Positions 1-9,490 are shown, counted from the first letter of the stretch. The stretch: DNA of 64,000 nt from Anianibacter sp965662745 (GCA_965662745.1 CBFIJK010000007.1:14801-78800); one strand, 5' to 3'. Numbers and translations are program-made. Notes: generated by a model from the sequence alone, not told the origin.

Positions 1-1
1 C

Positions 2-196
2 ATGCGCCGCGCGATGCTGGGTGCGGCGCTGATGGGGTTTGGAGGGATGCTGGCGGGCGGCTGCGCCATCGGTGCGGGCGTTTCTGGCGGGTCGATTTTT
101 GTCGGGACGGCCTGGGCCGCGCTTAGCGCGATGTGGGCAGGCGCGGTGCTGACCGATTATCTGATCGACCAGCGCGGGGTGGCCGCAGCGGCGTGA
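2..196 (+). CDS. YeeE/YedE family membrane protein, C-terminal fragment
   Basis: Only the last 64 or so residues are in the window; the gene starts upstream. The fragment has two hydrophobic stretches and a glycine-rich segment with a cysteine (MGFGGMLAGGCAIGAGVSGG), which matches the conserved Gly/Cys motif of YeeE/YedE (DUF395) inner-membrane proteins that import thiosulfate or other sulfur species. A second half-motif or partner gene would lie outside the window. The reading frame is open to the left edge, so the first ATG seen here is probably not the true start. Family call is from the motif; the substrate cannot be read from this fragment. Confidence 0.6.
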   Translation: MRRAMLGAALMGFGGMLAGGCAIGAGVSGGSIFVGTAWAALSAMWAGAVLTDYLIDQRGVAAAA

Positions 197-359
197 AATG
201 ATCGGCCTGACGCCGTGCCATTCTTTCCGGCGCCCTCTTCCCGAACATGGCCCATCAATCGCTACACTCGGCCGCGCGCCCGGTCCACTGCAACCGCAGC
301 CTTATGGAATAGGTCAAGTGGCGGCATCTCAAGAACGACACGCCGCTGATCGCCCACCG

Positions 360-2555
360 CTAGAGAAAGCTTTGCGGGTCAATATCGACGCTGAGCCGCA
401 GATCACCTTTCACCGCGACCTGCCCGATCCATTCCGCAATGGCCGCCTGAAGCGGTGCGCCTTTCTCGGCCTTGACCAGAAGGCGCACGCGGTGCCGCCC
501 CCGGATCCGCGCGATAGGCGCCGGCGCAGGGCCAAAGACCTGCGCGCCGATCCGGCGCAGGGGGCCGTCCATTCGCGCCAACCGGTTGCCCAGATCGAAC
601 ACCTGCTGCACATCGGGCGCCGACAGCACGATCCCGGCCATGCGGCCATAGGGCGGCACACCGGCGCGCTGTCGCTCGGCGGCCTCGGCAGCCCAGAAAT
701 CTTCCTCGTCGCCAGACAGGATCGCGCGGATCACCGGATGTTCTGGCTGGAACGTCTGGAGAAGCGCCTGACCGGGTTTTTCTGCCCGCCCCGCACGGCC
801 CGCCACCTGCCGCATCAGTTGAAACGTCCGCTCTGCCGCGCGCAGGTCAGACCCCTGCAGGCCCAGATCGGCGTCGATCACACCCACCAGAGTGAGTTTC
901 GGGAAATTGTGCCCCTTGGCCACAAGCTGCGTGCCGATGATGATATCCGCCGCGCCTTTCGCGATCTCCTCGATGGCGGTCTTCAGCGCCCGCGCCGAGC
1001 CGAAGAGGTCCGACGACAGCACCGCAACGCGCGCGTCCGGGAACAGCGCCGCCGTTTCCTCACCCAGCCGCTCGACCCCCGGCCCCACTGGCGCAAGCCG
1101 CCCCTCGGCCTGGCATTCGGGGTTCGGGCAGATTTCCGGCATCGGTTTCGTCTCGCCGCATTGATGGCAGACGAGGCGCTTGAGAAAGCGGTGTTCGACC
1201 ATCCGCGCATCACAGTGATCGCAGCCGATCTGATGCCCACAAGCCCGGCAAATCGTGACCGGTGCATAGCCCCGGCGATTGAGGAAGAGGAGCGCCTGTT
1301 CCCCGGCCTCAAGCCGCGCCTCAACCGCGCGGGCAAGACTGGGCGATATCCAGCGCGCGCCTGGCAAATCCTCGGTCCGCATGTCGAGCGCGCGCATCTC
1401 TGGCATCACCGCCGCGCCAAAGCGCGAGGTCAGGTTCAGCCGCTGGTATTTGCCTGCATCCGCGTTCACCCAGCTTTCCAGCGATGGCGTGGCCGATGCG
1501 AGCACCACCTGCGCATCGTTGATCGACGCGCGCAGAACGGCCATGTCCCGCGCATTGTACAGAACGCCGTCCTCCTGCTTGTAGGAAGTGTCGTGTTCCT
1601 CATCGACGACGACGAGGCCAAGATCGCGGAACGGCAGGAACAGCGCGGACCGTGCGCCGACGACAAGCTGCGCGCCGCCCTCGCCGACCATACGCCAACA
1701 GCGGCGGCGTTCGGTCATGGTGACGCCGGAATGCCATTCGGCGGGCCTCGCGCCGAACCGCGCCTCGACCCGCGTCAGAAATTCCGCCGTCAGCGCGATC
1801 TCGGGCAACAGAACCAATGCCTGCCGCCCCTGCCGCAGCGTGCTGGCGACCGCTTCGAGATACACCTCGGTCTTGCCCGACCCGGTGACGCCCTTCAGCA
1901 GCGTCGTGCCATAGCGGCCGGCCTTGATATCCGCGTCCAGCTTGGTCGCCGCTTCGGCCTGATCGCCCGTCAGGGTCTTGCCGGGCAGATCGGGGTCAAG
2001 GCGCGGATAGGGCAGATCGCGGGGGCTGTCCTCTTCCAGCACCACGCCGTCCTTTACAAGGCCCTTGACCACGGAACTCGACACGCCCGCCGCCTCGGCC
2101 AGTTCGCCAAGGGTGAAGGCCAGTCCGCCGTATTCCTCAAGCGTCCCGATCACCCGCGCGCGCGCTTCGGTGGCGCGTTTGGGCTGGCCGCTGCCGCGCC
2201 GGTAGACCTTGCGCATTGCGGGCGGATCGCCAAGGCCCGGCGAGCGCGTCGCAAGCCGCAGCATCCCCGGCATCGCCGTCAGCGTGTAGGCCCCCGCCTT
2301 TTCGAGAAAAGCGCGCATCTCGTCGCGCATGGGCACCGCATCCAACACCCGGATAACGGGTCGCACCTTCGAGATGTCGAAATCACCGCGCCCCGGCCCC
2401 CACACGCAACCCAGCACCTTGCGCGGGCCAAGCGGCACCTCCACGAAGGCGCCCAGATGGCAGCCGCCCTCGGGCGCCTTGTAATCGAGCGCACGGTCAA
2501 GGGGCTGCGTGGTCAGAACGCCGACCAGATCGCCTTCATCGAAAAAGGAACGCAT
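360..2555 (-). CDS. priA: Primosomal protein N' (PriA helicase)
   Basis: Replication-restart helicase that reloads the replisome at stalled forks. The 731 residues match the family length. A Walker A motif (GVTGSGKTE) lies near residue 222 and a DEEH-type Walker B follows. A cysteine-rich zinc-binding insert with eight Cys in CxxC-like pairs spans roughly residues 437-482, typical of PriA. The N-terminal 100 residues form the 3'-DNA-binding domain. The ATG at 2555 gives the normal N terminus. It is divergent from fsa across a 134 bp gap, which must hold both promoters. Confidence 0.95.
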   Translation of the reverse strand: MRSFFDEGDLVGVLTTQPLDRALDYKAPEGGCHLGAFVEVPLGPRKVLGCVWGPGRGDFDISKVRPVIRVLDAVPMRDEMRAFLEKAGAYTLTAMPGMLRLATRSPGLGDPPAMRKVYRRGSGQPKRATEARARVIGTLEEYGGLAFTLGELAEAAGVSSSVVKGLVKDGVVLEEDSPRDLPYPRLDPDLPGKTLTGDQAEAATKLDADIKAGRYGTTLLKGVTGSGKTEVYLEAVASTLRQGRQALVLLPEIALTAEFLTRVEARFGARPAEWHSGVTMTERRRCWRMVGEGGAQLVVGARSALFLPFRDLGLVVVDEEHDTSYKQEDGVLYNARDMAVLRASINDAQVVLASATPSLESWVNADAGKYQRLNLTSRFGAAVMPEMRALDMRTEDLPGARWISPSLARAVEARLEAGEQALLFLNRRGYAPVTICRACGHQIGCDHCDARMVEHRFLKRLVCHQCGETKPMPEICPNPECQAEGRLAPVGPGVERLGEETAALFPDARVAVLSSDLFGSARALKTAIEEIAKGAADIIIGTQLVAKGHNFPKLTLVGVIDADLGLQGSDLRAAERTFQLMRQVAGRAGRAEKPGQALLQTFQPEHPVIRAILSGDEEDFWAAEAAERQRAGVPPYGRMAGIVLSAPDVQQVFDLGNRLARMDGPLRRIGAQVFGPAPAPIARIRGRHRVRLLVKAEKGAPLQAAIAEWIGQVAVKGDLRLSVDIDPQSFL

Positions 2556-2572
2556 GTTATGCTCATTTCAGC

Positions 2573-2627
2573 GCGCCCGGGTGAATGCAATGCAAGAGCA
2601 ATGCGCCCGGGTCGTGAATCCGGGTTC
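2573..2627. promoter_or_regulatory. Direct repeats and near-palindrome in priA/fsa divergent promoter
   Basis: The decamer GCGCCCGGGT occurs at 2573-2582 and again at 2603-2612, exactly 30 bp apart. It is followed by a near-palindrome TGAATCCGGGTTCA at 2615-2628. They sit between two divergent start codons. This could be a regulator binding region; no known regulator is recognised. Confidence 0.25.
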
Positions 2628-2689
2628 ATCCCGCATCGCTTATGGTCTACATCAGCCGCAACAGAATTCTCCAGCCAAAGAGGCCTACC

Positions 2690-3343
2690 ATGAAGTTCTT
2701 CGTCGACACAGCCGAAGTGGACGCGATCCGCGAGCTTAACGATCTGGGCATGGTCGATGGGGTGACGACAAACCCCTCGCTCATCATGAAATCGGGCCGC
2801 GACATCAAGGAAGTCACCAAGGAAATCTGCGACATGGTCGACGGACCGGTCAGCGCCGAGACGGTCGCGCTCGATGCTGACGGCATGATCGCCGAAGGAC
2901 GAGAGCTGGCCAAGATCGCCGACAACATCACCATCAAGGTGCCGCTGACCTGGGACGGTCTCAAGGCCTGCAAGGTGCTGTCGGGCGAAGGGCGCATGGT
3001 CAATGTCACGCTTTGTTTCTCGGCCAACCAGGCGCTTTTGGCGGCCAAGGCGGGCGCGACGTTCATCTCGCCCTTCATCGGACGGCTCGACGATCTGGCC
3101 CTCGACGGGATGGAACTGATCCAGGAAATCCGCCAGATCTATGACAATTACGGCTTCTCGACGGAAATCCTCGCCGCCTCGATCCGCAGCGCGAACCACA
3201 TGAAGGCCGCCGCCCTGATCGGCGCCGATGTGGCCACCGCGCCACCCGCCGTGATCAAATCCCTCGCCAGTCACGTCCTGACGGACAAAGGACTGGACGC
3301 CTTTATCAAGGATTGGGAAAAGACGGGACAGAAGATCATCTGA
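2690..3343 (+). CDS. fsa: Fructose-6-phosphate aldolase (transaldolase family)
   Basis: Small transaldolase-family aldolase of 217 residues, which interconverts fructose-6-phosphate with dihydroxyacetone and glyceraldehyde-3-phosphate, or acts as a short transaldolase. The N terminus (MKFFVDTAEVDAI), the TTNPSL substrate motif near residue 26 and the Schiff-base lysine in ITIKVPLTW (about K83) are all present. An in-frame ATG at 2642 would add 16 poor-quality residues; the ATG at 2690 gives the family's normal start. Whether the cell uses it as an aldolase or as its transaldolase cannot be told from sequence. It heads a co-directional run with DUF484 and xerC. Confidence 0.9.
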   Translation: MKFFVDTAEVDAIRELNDLGMVDGVTTNPSLIMKSGRDIKEVTKEICDMVDGPVSAETVALDADGMIAEGRELAKIADNITIKVPLTWDGLKACKVLSGEGRMVNVTLCFSANQALLAAKAGATFISPFIGRLDDLALDGMELIQEIRQIYDNYGFSTEILAASIRSANHMKAAALIGADVATAPPAVIKSLASHVLTDKGLDAFIKDWEKTGQKII

Positions 3344-3386
3344 TGACCGGGGCCAACCCCGGCTTCGAGCGGAAGACGAGGTAGGC

Positions 3387-4094
3387 ATGAGCGGAGCGGC
3401 GGCAAGCCAGGCGGATCTGCGGGACAGGATCCTGTCAGATCCCGAAACAATTCTGGGCGATCCGGACCTGATGAAGGCGCTTCTGGCCGCGAATGAACGG
3501 GTCATGGGCACCAATGTCGTCGACCTGCGCGGCCTCGCGATGGAGCGGCTGGAATACCGCCTTGAACGGCTGGAAGAAACGCACCGCAACGTCATCGCGG
3601 CGGCCTATGACAACCTTGCGGGCACCAATCAGGTGCACCGCTCGGTCATCACGCTGCTCGATGCGCAAAGCTTTGACGACTTTCTTTCCGCGCTGGAAAA
3701 CGACATTCCTTCGATCCTGAAGGTGCACACGATCCGGCTTGTGCTGGAGACCAAGATTTCACCCGACGATCCGGTCGTGCGCCGCCTTGGCGCGGTGCTG
3801 GCCGTAGCCGATCCCGGCTTTGTCGACGGCTACATCACCCAAGGCCGCGATGTGCCTCTGCGCCGCGTGACCCTGCGCCAAAGCCAGCCTGACAACGAAG
3901 TGATCTACGGCGACGCGGCCCATGACCTTCGGTCCGAAGCCTGCCTGCGCCTTGATCTCGGCGAGGGCCGCCTGCCCGGGATGCTGGCTTTCGGTGCCGA
4001 AGACCCACATCAGTTCACGCCGACGCAGGGAACCGATCTGCTCGACTTTTTCGCGGGCGTCTTCGAGCGCGCCATGCGCCGCTGGCTGGAATGA
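3387..4094 (+). CDS. DUF484 family protein
   Basis: A 235-residue cytoplasmic protein of the DUF484 family, whose fold resembles a GAF-type sensory domain after an N-terminal coiled coil. The pattern LRDRILSDPETILGDPDLM at the N terminus, a coiled-coil stretch (about residues 50-75) and a C-terminal hydrophobic LLDFFAGVFERAMRRWL are typical. Its stop overlaps the xerC start by 4 bp (ATGA). In many proteobacteria DUF484 lies directly upstream of xerC, as here. Its biochemical role is unknown. Confidence 0.88.
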   Translation: MSGAAASQADLRDRILSDPETILGDPDLMKALLAANERVMGTNVVDLRGLAMERLEYRLERLEETHRNVIAAAYDNLAGTNQVHRSVITLLDAQSFDDFLSALENDIPSILKVHTIRLVLETKISPDDPVVRRLGAVLAVADPGFVDGYITQGRDVPLRRVTLRQSQPDNEVIYGDAAHDLRSEACLRLDLGEGRLPGMLAFGAEDPHQFTPTQGTDLLDFFAGVFERAMRRWLE

Positions 4095-5038
4095 GCGCCG
4101 AGGCGCCGGTTTTCCTGTCAGAGGGCCTGCGCGACGCGCTGGCCGGGTTTCTCGATCACAAGAAGGCGCTTGATGGCGCTTCCGATCACACTTTGACGGC
4201 CTATCGCGCCGATCTTCTCAGCTTTCTGGGATTTCTCACCCACCATCGCGGCGAATTGCGCGGCACGGGTGTTCTGGCCGATCTGGGCGTGTCGGACATG
4301 CGCAGCTGGATGGCACACGAACGCGCGCGCGGGCTGTCGGCGCGATCCCTTGCGCGGGCCCTGTCGGCAGTCAAAAGCTTTACCCGTTGGTCCGCCGATC
4401 GGCAGGGGTTCGATGCGACCGCGATCCTGTCGGCGCGCGCGCCGAAATTTCAGCGCAAGCTGCCCCGCCCCATCGCCGAGGATGCCGCCCGCGACGTTCT
4501 GGCCACGGTGGGCGCAAACGCGCGCGAGCCGTGGATCGCGGCGCGCGACGTGGCGGTGGTGACGCTTCTTTGGGGCTGCGGGTTGCGCATCTCCGAGGCG
4601 CTGTCGCTGACCGGCGCGGCGCTGCCGATGGGTGACATGCTGCGCATCACCGGCAAGGGCGGCAAGGAACGCCTCGTCCCCGTGGTCCCCGCCGCTGCCG
4701 CTGCGGTCGCCACTTACGCACGCACCTGCCCGTTCGACTTGGGCCCAACGGATCCCTTGTTCCGCGCCGTACGCGGCGGTCCGCTGGCCCCGCGCGCAAT
4801 CCAGAAGGTCATGGAATCGGCGCGCCTGCAACTCGGCCTGCCCGCAAGCGCCACGCCCCACGCCCTCCGCCACAGTTTCGCGACCCATCTGCTGGCCGCA
4901 GGCGGCGATCTGCGCGCGATCCAGGAACTTCTTGGCCATGCCTCCCTGTCGACCACGCAGGCCTATACCGCGGTCGATACCGGCCGCCTGATGGAGATCT
5001 ACGAGGCCTCGCATCCCCGCGCCGGGCGCACGCGCTGA
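4091..5038 (+). CDS. xerC: Tyrosine recombinase XerC
   Basis: Site-specific recombinase that, with XerD, resolves chromosome dimers at dif. The 315 residues hold an N-terminal SAM-like DNA-binding domain and a C-terminal catalytic domain. Catalytic residues are visible: Arg in GCGLRISEAL (about 165), Lys in GKGGKERL (about 190), HxxR in HALRHSFATH (about 257-260), His in LGHASLSTTQAY and the nucleophilic Tyr at its end. Translationally coupled to DUF484 by a 4 bp overlap. No xerD or dif site was seen in the window. Confidence 0.95.
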   Translation: MSAEAPVFLSEGLRDALAGFLDHKKALDGASDHTLTAYRADLLSFLGFLTHHRGELRGTGVLADLGVSDMRSWMAHERARGLSARSLARALSAVKSFTRWSADRQGFDATAILSARAPKFQRKLPRPIAEDAARDVLATVGANAREPWIAARDVAVVTLLWGCGLRISEALSLTGAALPMGDMLRITGKGGKERLVPVVPAAAAAVATYARTCPFDLGPTDPLFRAVRGGPLAPRAIQKVMESARLQLGLPASATPHALRHSFATHLLAAGGDLRAIQELLGHASLSTTQAYTAVDTGRLMEIYEASHPRAGRTR

Positions 5039-5092
5039 GCGCGCGCCGCCAACCGGTTTGCATCCCAACCGCGCATAGTTCATGACGAATTC

Positions 5093-5785
5093 ATGACAGC
5101 CCAGCACCGCGCAATCCTTGTCCATCTTCTGACCGCCACCGGCGCCGTTTTCGCCATGCTGGCGCTTCTGGCCGCTGTCGAAAGCAAATGGGATATCATG
5201 TATCTCTGGCTAGTCGTCGCCTTCGTGGTTGACGGCATCGACGGCCCGCTTGCGCGCAAGTTCGATGTGAAGACCAACGCGCCTCAATTCGATGGCGTGT
5301 TGATGGATTTGATCATCGACTACCTGACTTACGTCTTCATCCCGGCCTATGCGCTCTTCGCCTCGGGGCTGCTGCCCGGCTGGACCGGCTGGGCCGCGAT
5401 CTTGATCATTTCCTTCGCCTCGGTCGTCTATTTCGCGGACACACGCATGAAGACCGCCGATGCGTCGTTCCAAGGCTTTCCGGGCTGCTGGAACATGTTC
5501 GTTCTGGTGGTCTTTGTTATGGAACCGCCGTGGTTCGTCACCCTCAGCCTTGTGGTGGTTCTGGCGGTCGCAATGTTCCTGCCGGTCAAGTTCGTGCACC
5601 CGGTGCGCACGAAACGATGGCGCATTGTCACGCTGCCCATCGCGCTTCTCTGGACGGTGCTTGCGGCGCATTCCGCCTGGGTCGGCTTTGACGAATCCAC
5701 GCTCGTGCAATGGGCGATCGCGCTGACGAGCGTTTACCTCGTGCTTGCAGGCGCGGTTCAGGAAATGATGCCGAAACGCGCCTAG
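5093..5785 (+). CDS. pcs: Phosphatidylcholine synthase
   Basis: Integral membrane CDP-alcohol phosphotransferase of 230 residues that condenses CDP-diacylglycerol with choline to phosphatidylcholine. The family aspartate motif is present as DGIDGPLARKFD with later DGVLMDLIID (about residues 46-76), spread over the first membrane segments. Several further hydrophobic helices follow. The length and the HLLTATGAV N terminus fit Pcs rather than PgsA or PssA. Pcs occurs mainly in alphaproteobacteria and other bacteria that take up host- or algae-derived choline. The stop overlaps the convergent truA stop by 4 bp. Confidence 0.9.
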   Translation: MTAQHRAILVHLLTATGAVFAMLALLAAVESKWDIMYLWLVVAFVVDGIDGPLARKFDVKTNAPQFDGVLMDLIIDYLTYVFIPAYALFASGLLPGWTGWAAILIISFASVVYFADTRMKTADASFQGFPGCWNMFVLVVFVMEPPWFVTLSLVVVLAVAMFLPVKFVHPVRTKRWRIVTLPIALLWTVLAAHSAWVGFDESTLVQWAIALTSVYLVLAGAVQEMMPKRA

Positions 5786-6546
5786 AAGACAGGTTCGGGA
5801 TATTCCACGCCGCGCAGCGTCAGGCCATGGGCGGGCGCCACCGGGCCGCAGCGCGCACGGTCCTTTGCATCCAGCGCCGCCTTCATGTCCTCGGGCGTCC
5901 AGGCGCCTGATCCGACCTTTTCCAGCGTTCCGGCAAGGCTCCGCACCTGGTTGTGCAGAAAGCTGCGTGCCGAAAGATGCAGGCGGATTTCCTGCCCGTC
6001 ACCGCGCGAGATCTCCTCGACCTTGAAGGAATCGAGCGTCTTCATGGGGCTCTTCGCCTGGCACATCGTCGCGCGGAACGTCGTGAAGTCATGCGTGCCG
6101 GTCAGCATGTCCGCCGCCGCCTGCATCAAGGCGCAGTCCAGAGGCACCTTCACATGCCACGCCCGCGCGGCATCCAGCACAAGAGGCGCGCGGCGGGCGA
6201 TGATGCGGTAGGTATAGCGCCGCTCAAGCGCGGTGAACCGCGCATGCCAGCGCTCATCCACTTTCGCCGCCTTCAGAATGGCGACAGGTGCCGGTTTGAG
6301 ATGGTAATTCAGCGCCTCGGACAAGCGAAACGGATCCCAGTCGCGCGTCAGATCGCAATGCGCCACCTGCCCCGTCGCATGCACGCCCGTATCGGTGCGC
6401 CCCGCTGCGCCGATGCGCGGAACATCGCGCTCCAGCTTGGCGATCGCGGCCTCGACTGCGCCCTGCACCGAGGGAAGGCCGACCTGCGTCTGCCACCCCC
6501 GAAAGGGCGTTCCATCGTATTCAATCAAAAGCGCATATCTCGGCAT
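5782..6546 (-). CDS. truA: tRNA pseudouridine synthase A
   Basis: Converts uridines 38-40 of the tRNA anticodon stem to pseudouridine. The 254 residues match TruA; the catalytic aspartate is D52 in GRTDTGVHATGQ, and the N-terminal YALLIEYDGTPFRGWQ is the family hallmark. It is convergent with pcs, with overlapping stop codons, and divergent from ycjX, about 100 bp away. Confidence 0.95.
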   Translation of the reverse strand: MPRYALLIEYDGTPFRGWQTQVGLPSVQGAVEAAIAKLERDVPRIGAAGRTDTGVHATGQVAHCDLTRDWDPFRLSEALNYHLKPAPVAILKAAKVDERWHARFTALERRYTYRIIARRAPLVLDAARAWHVKVPLDCALMQAAADMLTGTHDFTTFRATMCQAKSPMKTLDSFKVEEISRGDGQEIRLHLSARSFLHNQVRSLAGTLEKVGSGAWTPEDMKAALDAKDRARCGPVAPAHGLTLRGVEYPEPVF

Positions 6547-6648
6547 GGGCCGAGGCCTTAGCGCCGAGATGCGACCTTGGCAAACCCTTGCCCCTTTTCC
6601 CTGCCCGCGCCCGAGCTTATCTTCGGCGGGAATGATCGGGGGCAGGCA

Positions 6649-8064
6649 GTGATCCTAGGCGATATCGCGGACGGGCTGACACGGGGTGTCGAGAGCCTCG
6701 GAAATACAGTCAGCGGGGCGTTTTTCGAACCTGTGATCCGCATCGGCGTCACCGGCCTCTCGCGCGCAGGCAAGACCGTGTTCATCACCTCGCTTATCGC
6801 GAATCTGATCGACCGGGGGCGGATGCCAGGGCTAGTGGCCGCTGCCGACGGGCGCATCCGCACGGCCTTCCTGCAGCCACAGCCCGACGATCACGTCCCG
6901 CGCTTCGATTACGAGACGCATTTTGGCGCGCTGTTGTCCCAGACCCCGCACTGGCCCGATTCGACCCGCGCGGTCAGCCAGCTTCGCCTGTCACTGCGCG
7001 TCTCGCCCACGGGGCTTCTGGGCGGGCTGTCGGGGCCACGCACCGTGCATCTCGACATCGTGGATTATCCCGGCGAATGGCTCTTGGATCTCGCGCTGCT
7101 CGACACCGATTACGCGGGCTGGGCCGCCGGCATGCTGACCCGGATTGAAAACCGCGAAGAGGCTGCGGACTACCTGTCGCTTGTCGCCGAAACCGATGGC
7201 GCGGCAAAATTCGAGGAATCCGCCGCAAAGACCCTCGCCGAACGCTACACCGCCTATCTGACGGCGGCGCGCGCGGCGGGTTATTCCGATTGCACGCCTG
7301 GCCGCTTCCTGTTGCCGGGCGAAATGGCCGGATCGCCCGCGCTGACCTTCGCACCGATCCCGAAACCGCCGGGAGCCGGGCGCGGCAGCCTCTGGCGTGA
7401 GATGGAACGGCGGTTCGAGGCCTATAAATCCCGCGTCGTAAAGCCCTTCTTCCGCGATCATTTTGCCCGGATCGACCGTCAGGTCGTGCTTGTCGACGCG
7501 CTTGGCGCGATCCACGCGGGCCCTGACGCACTGGAAGACCTGCGCCGCGCAATGACGGAAATCCTTGCGGCCTTCAGGCCCGGTCGGAATGCGTTTCTGT
7601 CGCAACTCCTCCTTGGCAAGCGGGTCGAGAAGATCCTTTTCGCCGCGACCAAGGCCGACCATCTGCATCACAGCCAGCACGCGCGCCTTACATCAATCAT
7701 GGACGCAATGATGAAAGATGCCCGCGCCCGCGCTGATTTCTCGGGCGCACGGACCGAGGCGATGGCCATCGCCAGCCTGCGCGCCACGGTGGAAGAGACA
7801 ATCACCCATGACGGCGCTGATCTCGACTGCGTTCGCGGCACGCTTCTGGACGGCGGCAAGCGCGCGGCGTTCTACCCCGGCGAGTTGCCGGAAGACCCTC
7901 AGCGCCTTCTGGCCCCGGCGCGCGAGGGCGCGGAAGGCTGGCTTGACGGGGATTACGGCATCATGAACTTCGCCCCTGCGCCCCTGACGCTGAAGCGCGG
8001 CGAGGGGCCGCCGCATATTCGGCTCGACAAGGCCGCCGAGTTCCTGATCGGGGACCGGCTATGA
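6649..8064 (+). CDS. ycjX: YcjX family P-loop protein
   Basis: DUF463/YcjX family stress-associated NTPase of about 471 residues. A Walker A motif (GVTGLSRAGKT) lies at about residues 33-43, and LDIVDYPGEW resembles a G-protein switch II/Walker B segment. I chose the GTG at 6649 because GGGGCAGG precedes it and the resulting N terminus resembles E. coli YcjX, 465 residues; an upstream in-frame start at 6577 would add 24 unsupported residues. It heads a three-gene unit with a GNAT gene and ycjF joined by 4 bp overlaps. In E. coli ycjX and ycjF are also neighbours and belong to the phage-shock regulon; no psp genes are visible here. Confidence 0.88.
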   Translation: MILGDIADGLTRGVESLGNTVSGAFFEPVIRIGVTGLSRAGKTVFITSLIANLIDRGRMPGLVAAADGRIRTAFLQPQPDDHVPRFDYETHFGALLSQTPHWPDSTRAVSQLRLSLRVSPTGLLGGLSGPRTVHLDIVDYPGEWLLDLALLDTDYAGWAAGMLTRIENREEAADYLSLVAETDGAAKFEESAAKTLAERYTAYLTAARAAGYSDCTPGRFLLPGEMAGSPALTFAPIPKPPGAGRGSLWREMERRFEAYKSRVVKPFFRDHFARIDRQVVLVDALGAIHAGPDALEDLRRAMTEILAAFRPGRNAFLSQLLLGKRVEKILFAATKADHLHHSQHARLTSIMDAMMKDARARADFSGARTEAMAIASLRATVEETITHDGADLDCVRGTLLDGGKRAAFYPGELPEDPQRLLAPAREGAEGWLDGDYGIMNFAPAPLTLKRGEGPPHIRLDKAAEFLIGDRL

Positions 8065-8489
8065 CCCTGCGCATCACCCCCGCTCGCCGGTTCGAGACCC
8101 GCCGCCTTGCGCGCATCCTTGCCGCCGGGCGCGGCGTGCGCGTCGACCGGGCGGATCGCGCGAGCCTTGAAAGCCTGATCAAGCGCGGCGAGGTGCATTG
8201 CCTGCGCGGCTGGGCCGACACGCCGCTGGGCTTCATCGCATTGTCAAGCGGCGTCATACACGCGCTTTACGTCGCCCCGCGCGTTCAGGGCCGGGGCATC
8301 GGTGCGCGGCTCATGGCCCACGCCAAGCGGGCGCATGACAGGCTCGAACTCTGGACGCCGCAGGCCAACGAAAGCGCGCGCCGCTTCTACCTGCGCCAGG
8401 GCTTTTACCCCTCGGCCTTCTCGACGGGGGCGGGCAATGACGACCACGCGCCCGATATCCGCATGACATGGGTAAGGAATTCGGCATGA
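8061..8489 (+). CDS. GNAT family N-acetyltransferase
   Basis: A 142-residue acetyl-CoA-dependent acyltransferase. The acetyl-CoA binding loop is visible as VQGRGIGARLM (about residues 76-86), followed by the NESARRFYLRQGF motif that is typical of GNAT C-terminal strands. It starts within the last codons of ycjX (ATGA) and its stop overlaps the ycjF start (ATGA), so all three are probably translated together. The substrate is unknown; the insertion of a GNAT between ycjX and ycjF suggests shared regulation rather than a shown shared function. Confidence 0.85.
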   Translation: MTLRITPARRFETRRLARILAAGRGVRVDRADRASLESLIKRGEVHCLRGWADTPLGFIALSSGVIHALYVAPRVQGRGIGARLMAHAKRAHDRLELWTPQANESARRFYLRQGFYPSAFSTGAGNDDHAPDIRMTWVRNSA

Positions 8490-9490
8490 ACGAGAGGCGC
8501 GGCCCTGTGCTGATCGACCTTGAAGAGGCGTCCCCGGATACGGTGACGCCCGCCACCGCGCCGCCCGTCCCAGACACGGCAGAGCCGCCTGATCCGCGCG
8601 CGATGCGCACGCTGGCGGTACTGGCCAGCCGCCGCCCGTCTCGGCTTGCGCGGTGGTTCTGGTCGCTATTGGGCGCGCTTCTCAGCTTCGCGCTGTCCAT
8701 CGCGGCCTGGGATTTCGTCACCGGCCTGATCGCGCGCAACCAGATTCTGGGCTATGCCGCGCTGACCCTGACAGCGCTGTTCCTGATCGTCCTTCTGGCC
8801 ATCGCGATCAAGGAATGGGCCGCGTTTGCGCGGCTCGGCAAGCTGGATGATCTGCGGCAGGCCGCTGACCACGCCATCGCCTCGGGCGATCTGGGCGCAG
8901 CGCGGCGCGTGGTGGAAAGGCTGCAATCGCTTTACCGACCACGAGACGAACTGAAATGGGCGCGCGAGAAGGTGACAGAACGTCTGCCGGATGTCTTCGA
9001 CGCCGACGGCGCGATTGGACTGGCCGAGTTGGAACTGCTTAGCCCCCTCGATCACGCAGCACGGCGCGAAGTCGAGGCCGCCGCGCGTCAGGTCGCCACG
9101 GTAACGGCCATCGTGCCACTGGCGCTTGCCGATGTGGTCGCTGCTCTGACCTCGAACCTGCGCATGATCCGCCGCATTGCAGAGATCTACGGCGGGCGAG
9201 CGGGCACGCTGGGCAGTTGGCGGCTCACCCGTTCAGTCCTGACGCATCTGGTGGCCACGGGCGCCGTCGCGGTGGGCGACGACCTTCTCGGATCGGTCGC
9301 AGGCGGCGGCATCCTGTCGAAGGTCTCACGCCGCTTTGGCGAGGGCATCGTGAACGGTGCGCTGACCGCCCGCGTGGGCGTGGCCGCAATCGAAGTCTGT
9401 CGCCCCCTGCCCTTTGCACGCGCGAAAAAGCCGACGACCAGCGGGATCGTCGGCTCTGCCTTGACGGGTCTCTTCGACCGCAAGGCGTGA
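8486..9490 (+). CDS. ycjF: YcjF family (TIGR01620) membrane protein
   Basis: A 334-residue inner-membrane protein. After a soluble acidic N terminus come two transmembrane helices (about residues 65-85 and 93-115) and a C-terminal helical domain with a third hydrophobic stretch, LTHLVATGAVAVGDDLLGSV, as in the YcjF/UPF0283 family. I chose the ATG at 8486, which overlaps the GNAT stop and follows GGTAAGGA at good spacing, over the ATG at 8468. Family members are found next to ycjX in many proteobacteria; the molecular function is unclear. Confidence 0.85.
   Translation: MNERRGPVLIDLEEASPDTVTPATAPPVPDTAEPPDPRAMRTLAVLASRRPSRLARWFWSLLGALLSFALSIAAWDFVTGLIARNQILGYAALTLTALFLIVLLAIAIKEWAAFARLGKLDDLRQAADHAIASGDLGAARRVVERLQSLYRPRDELKWAREKVTERLPDVFDADGAIGLAELELLSPLDHAARREVEAAARQVATVTAIVPLALADVVAALTSNLRMIRRIAEIYGGRAGTLGSWRLTRSVLTHLVATGAVAVGDDLLGSVAGGGILSKVSRRFGEGIVNGALTARVGVAAIEVCRPLPFARAKKPTTSGIVGSALTGLFDRKA

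Noticed and set aside
198..2693. A plus-strand open frame of about 830 codons opposite priA
   Set aside because: It is the antisense of a clear PriA gene. Long antisense frames arise in GC-rich coding DNA; its Arg/His/Pro-rich composition has no family signature.
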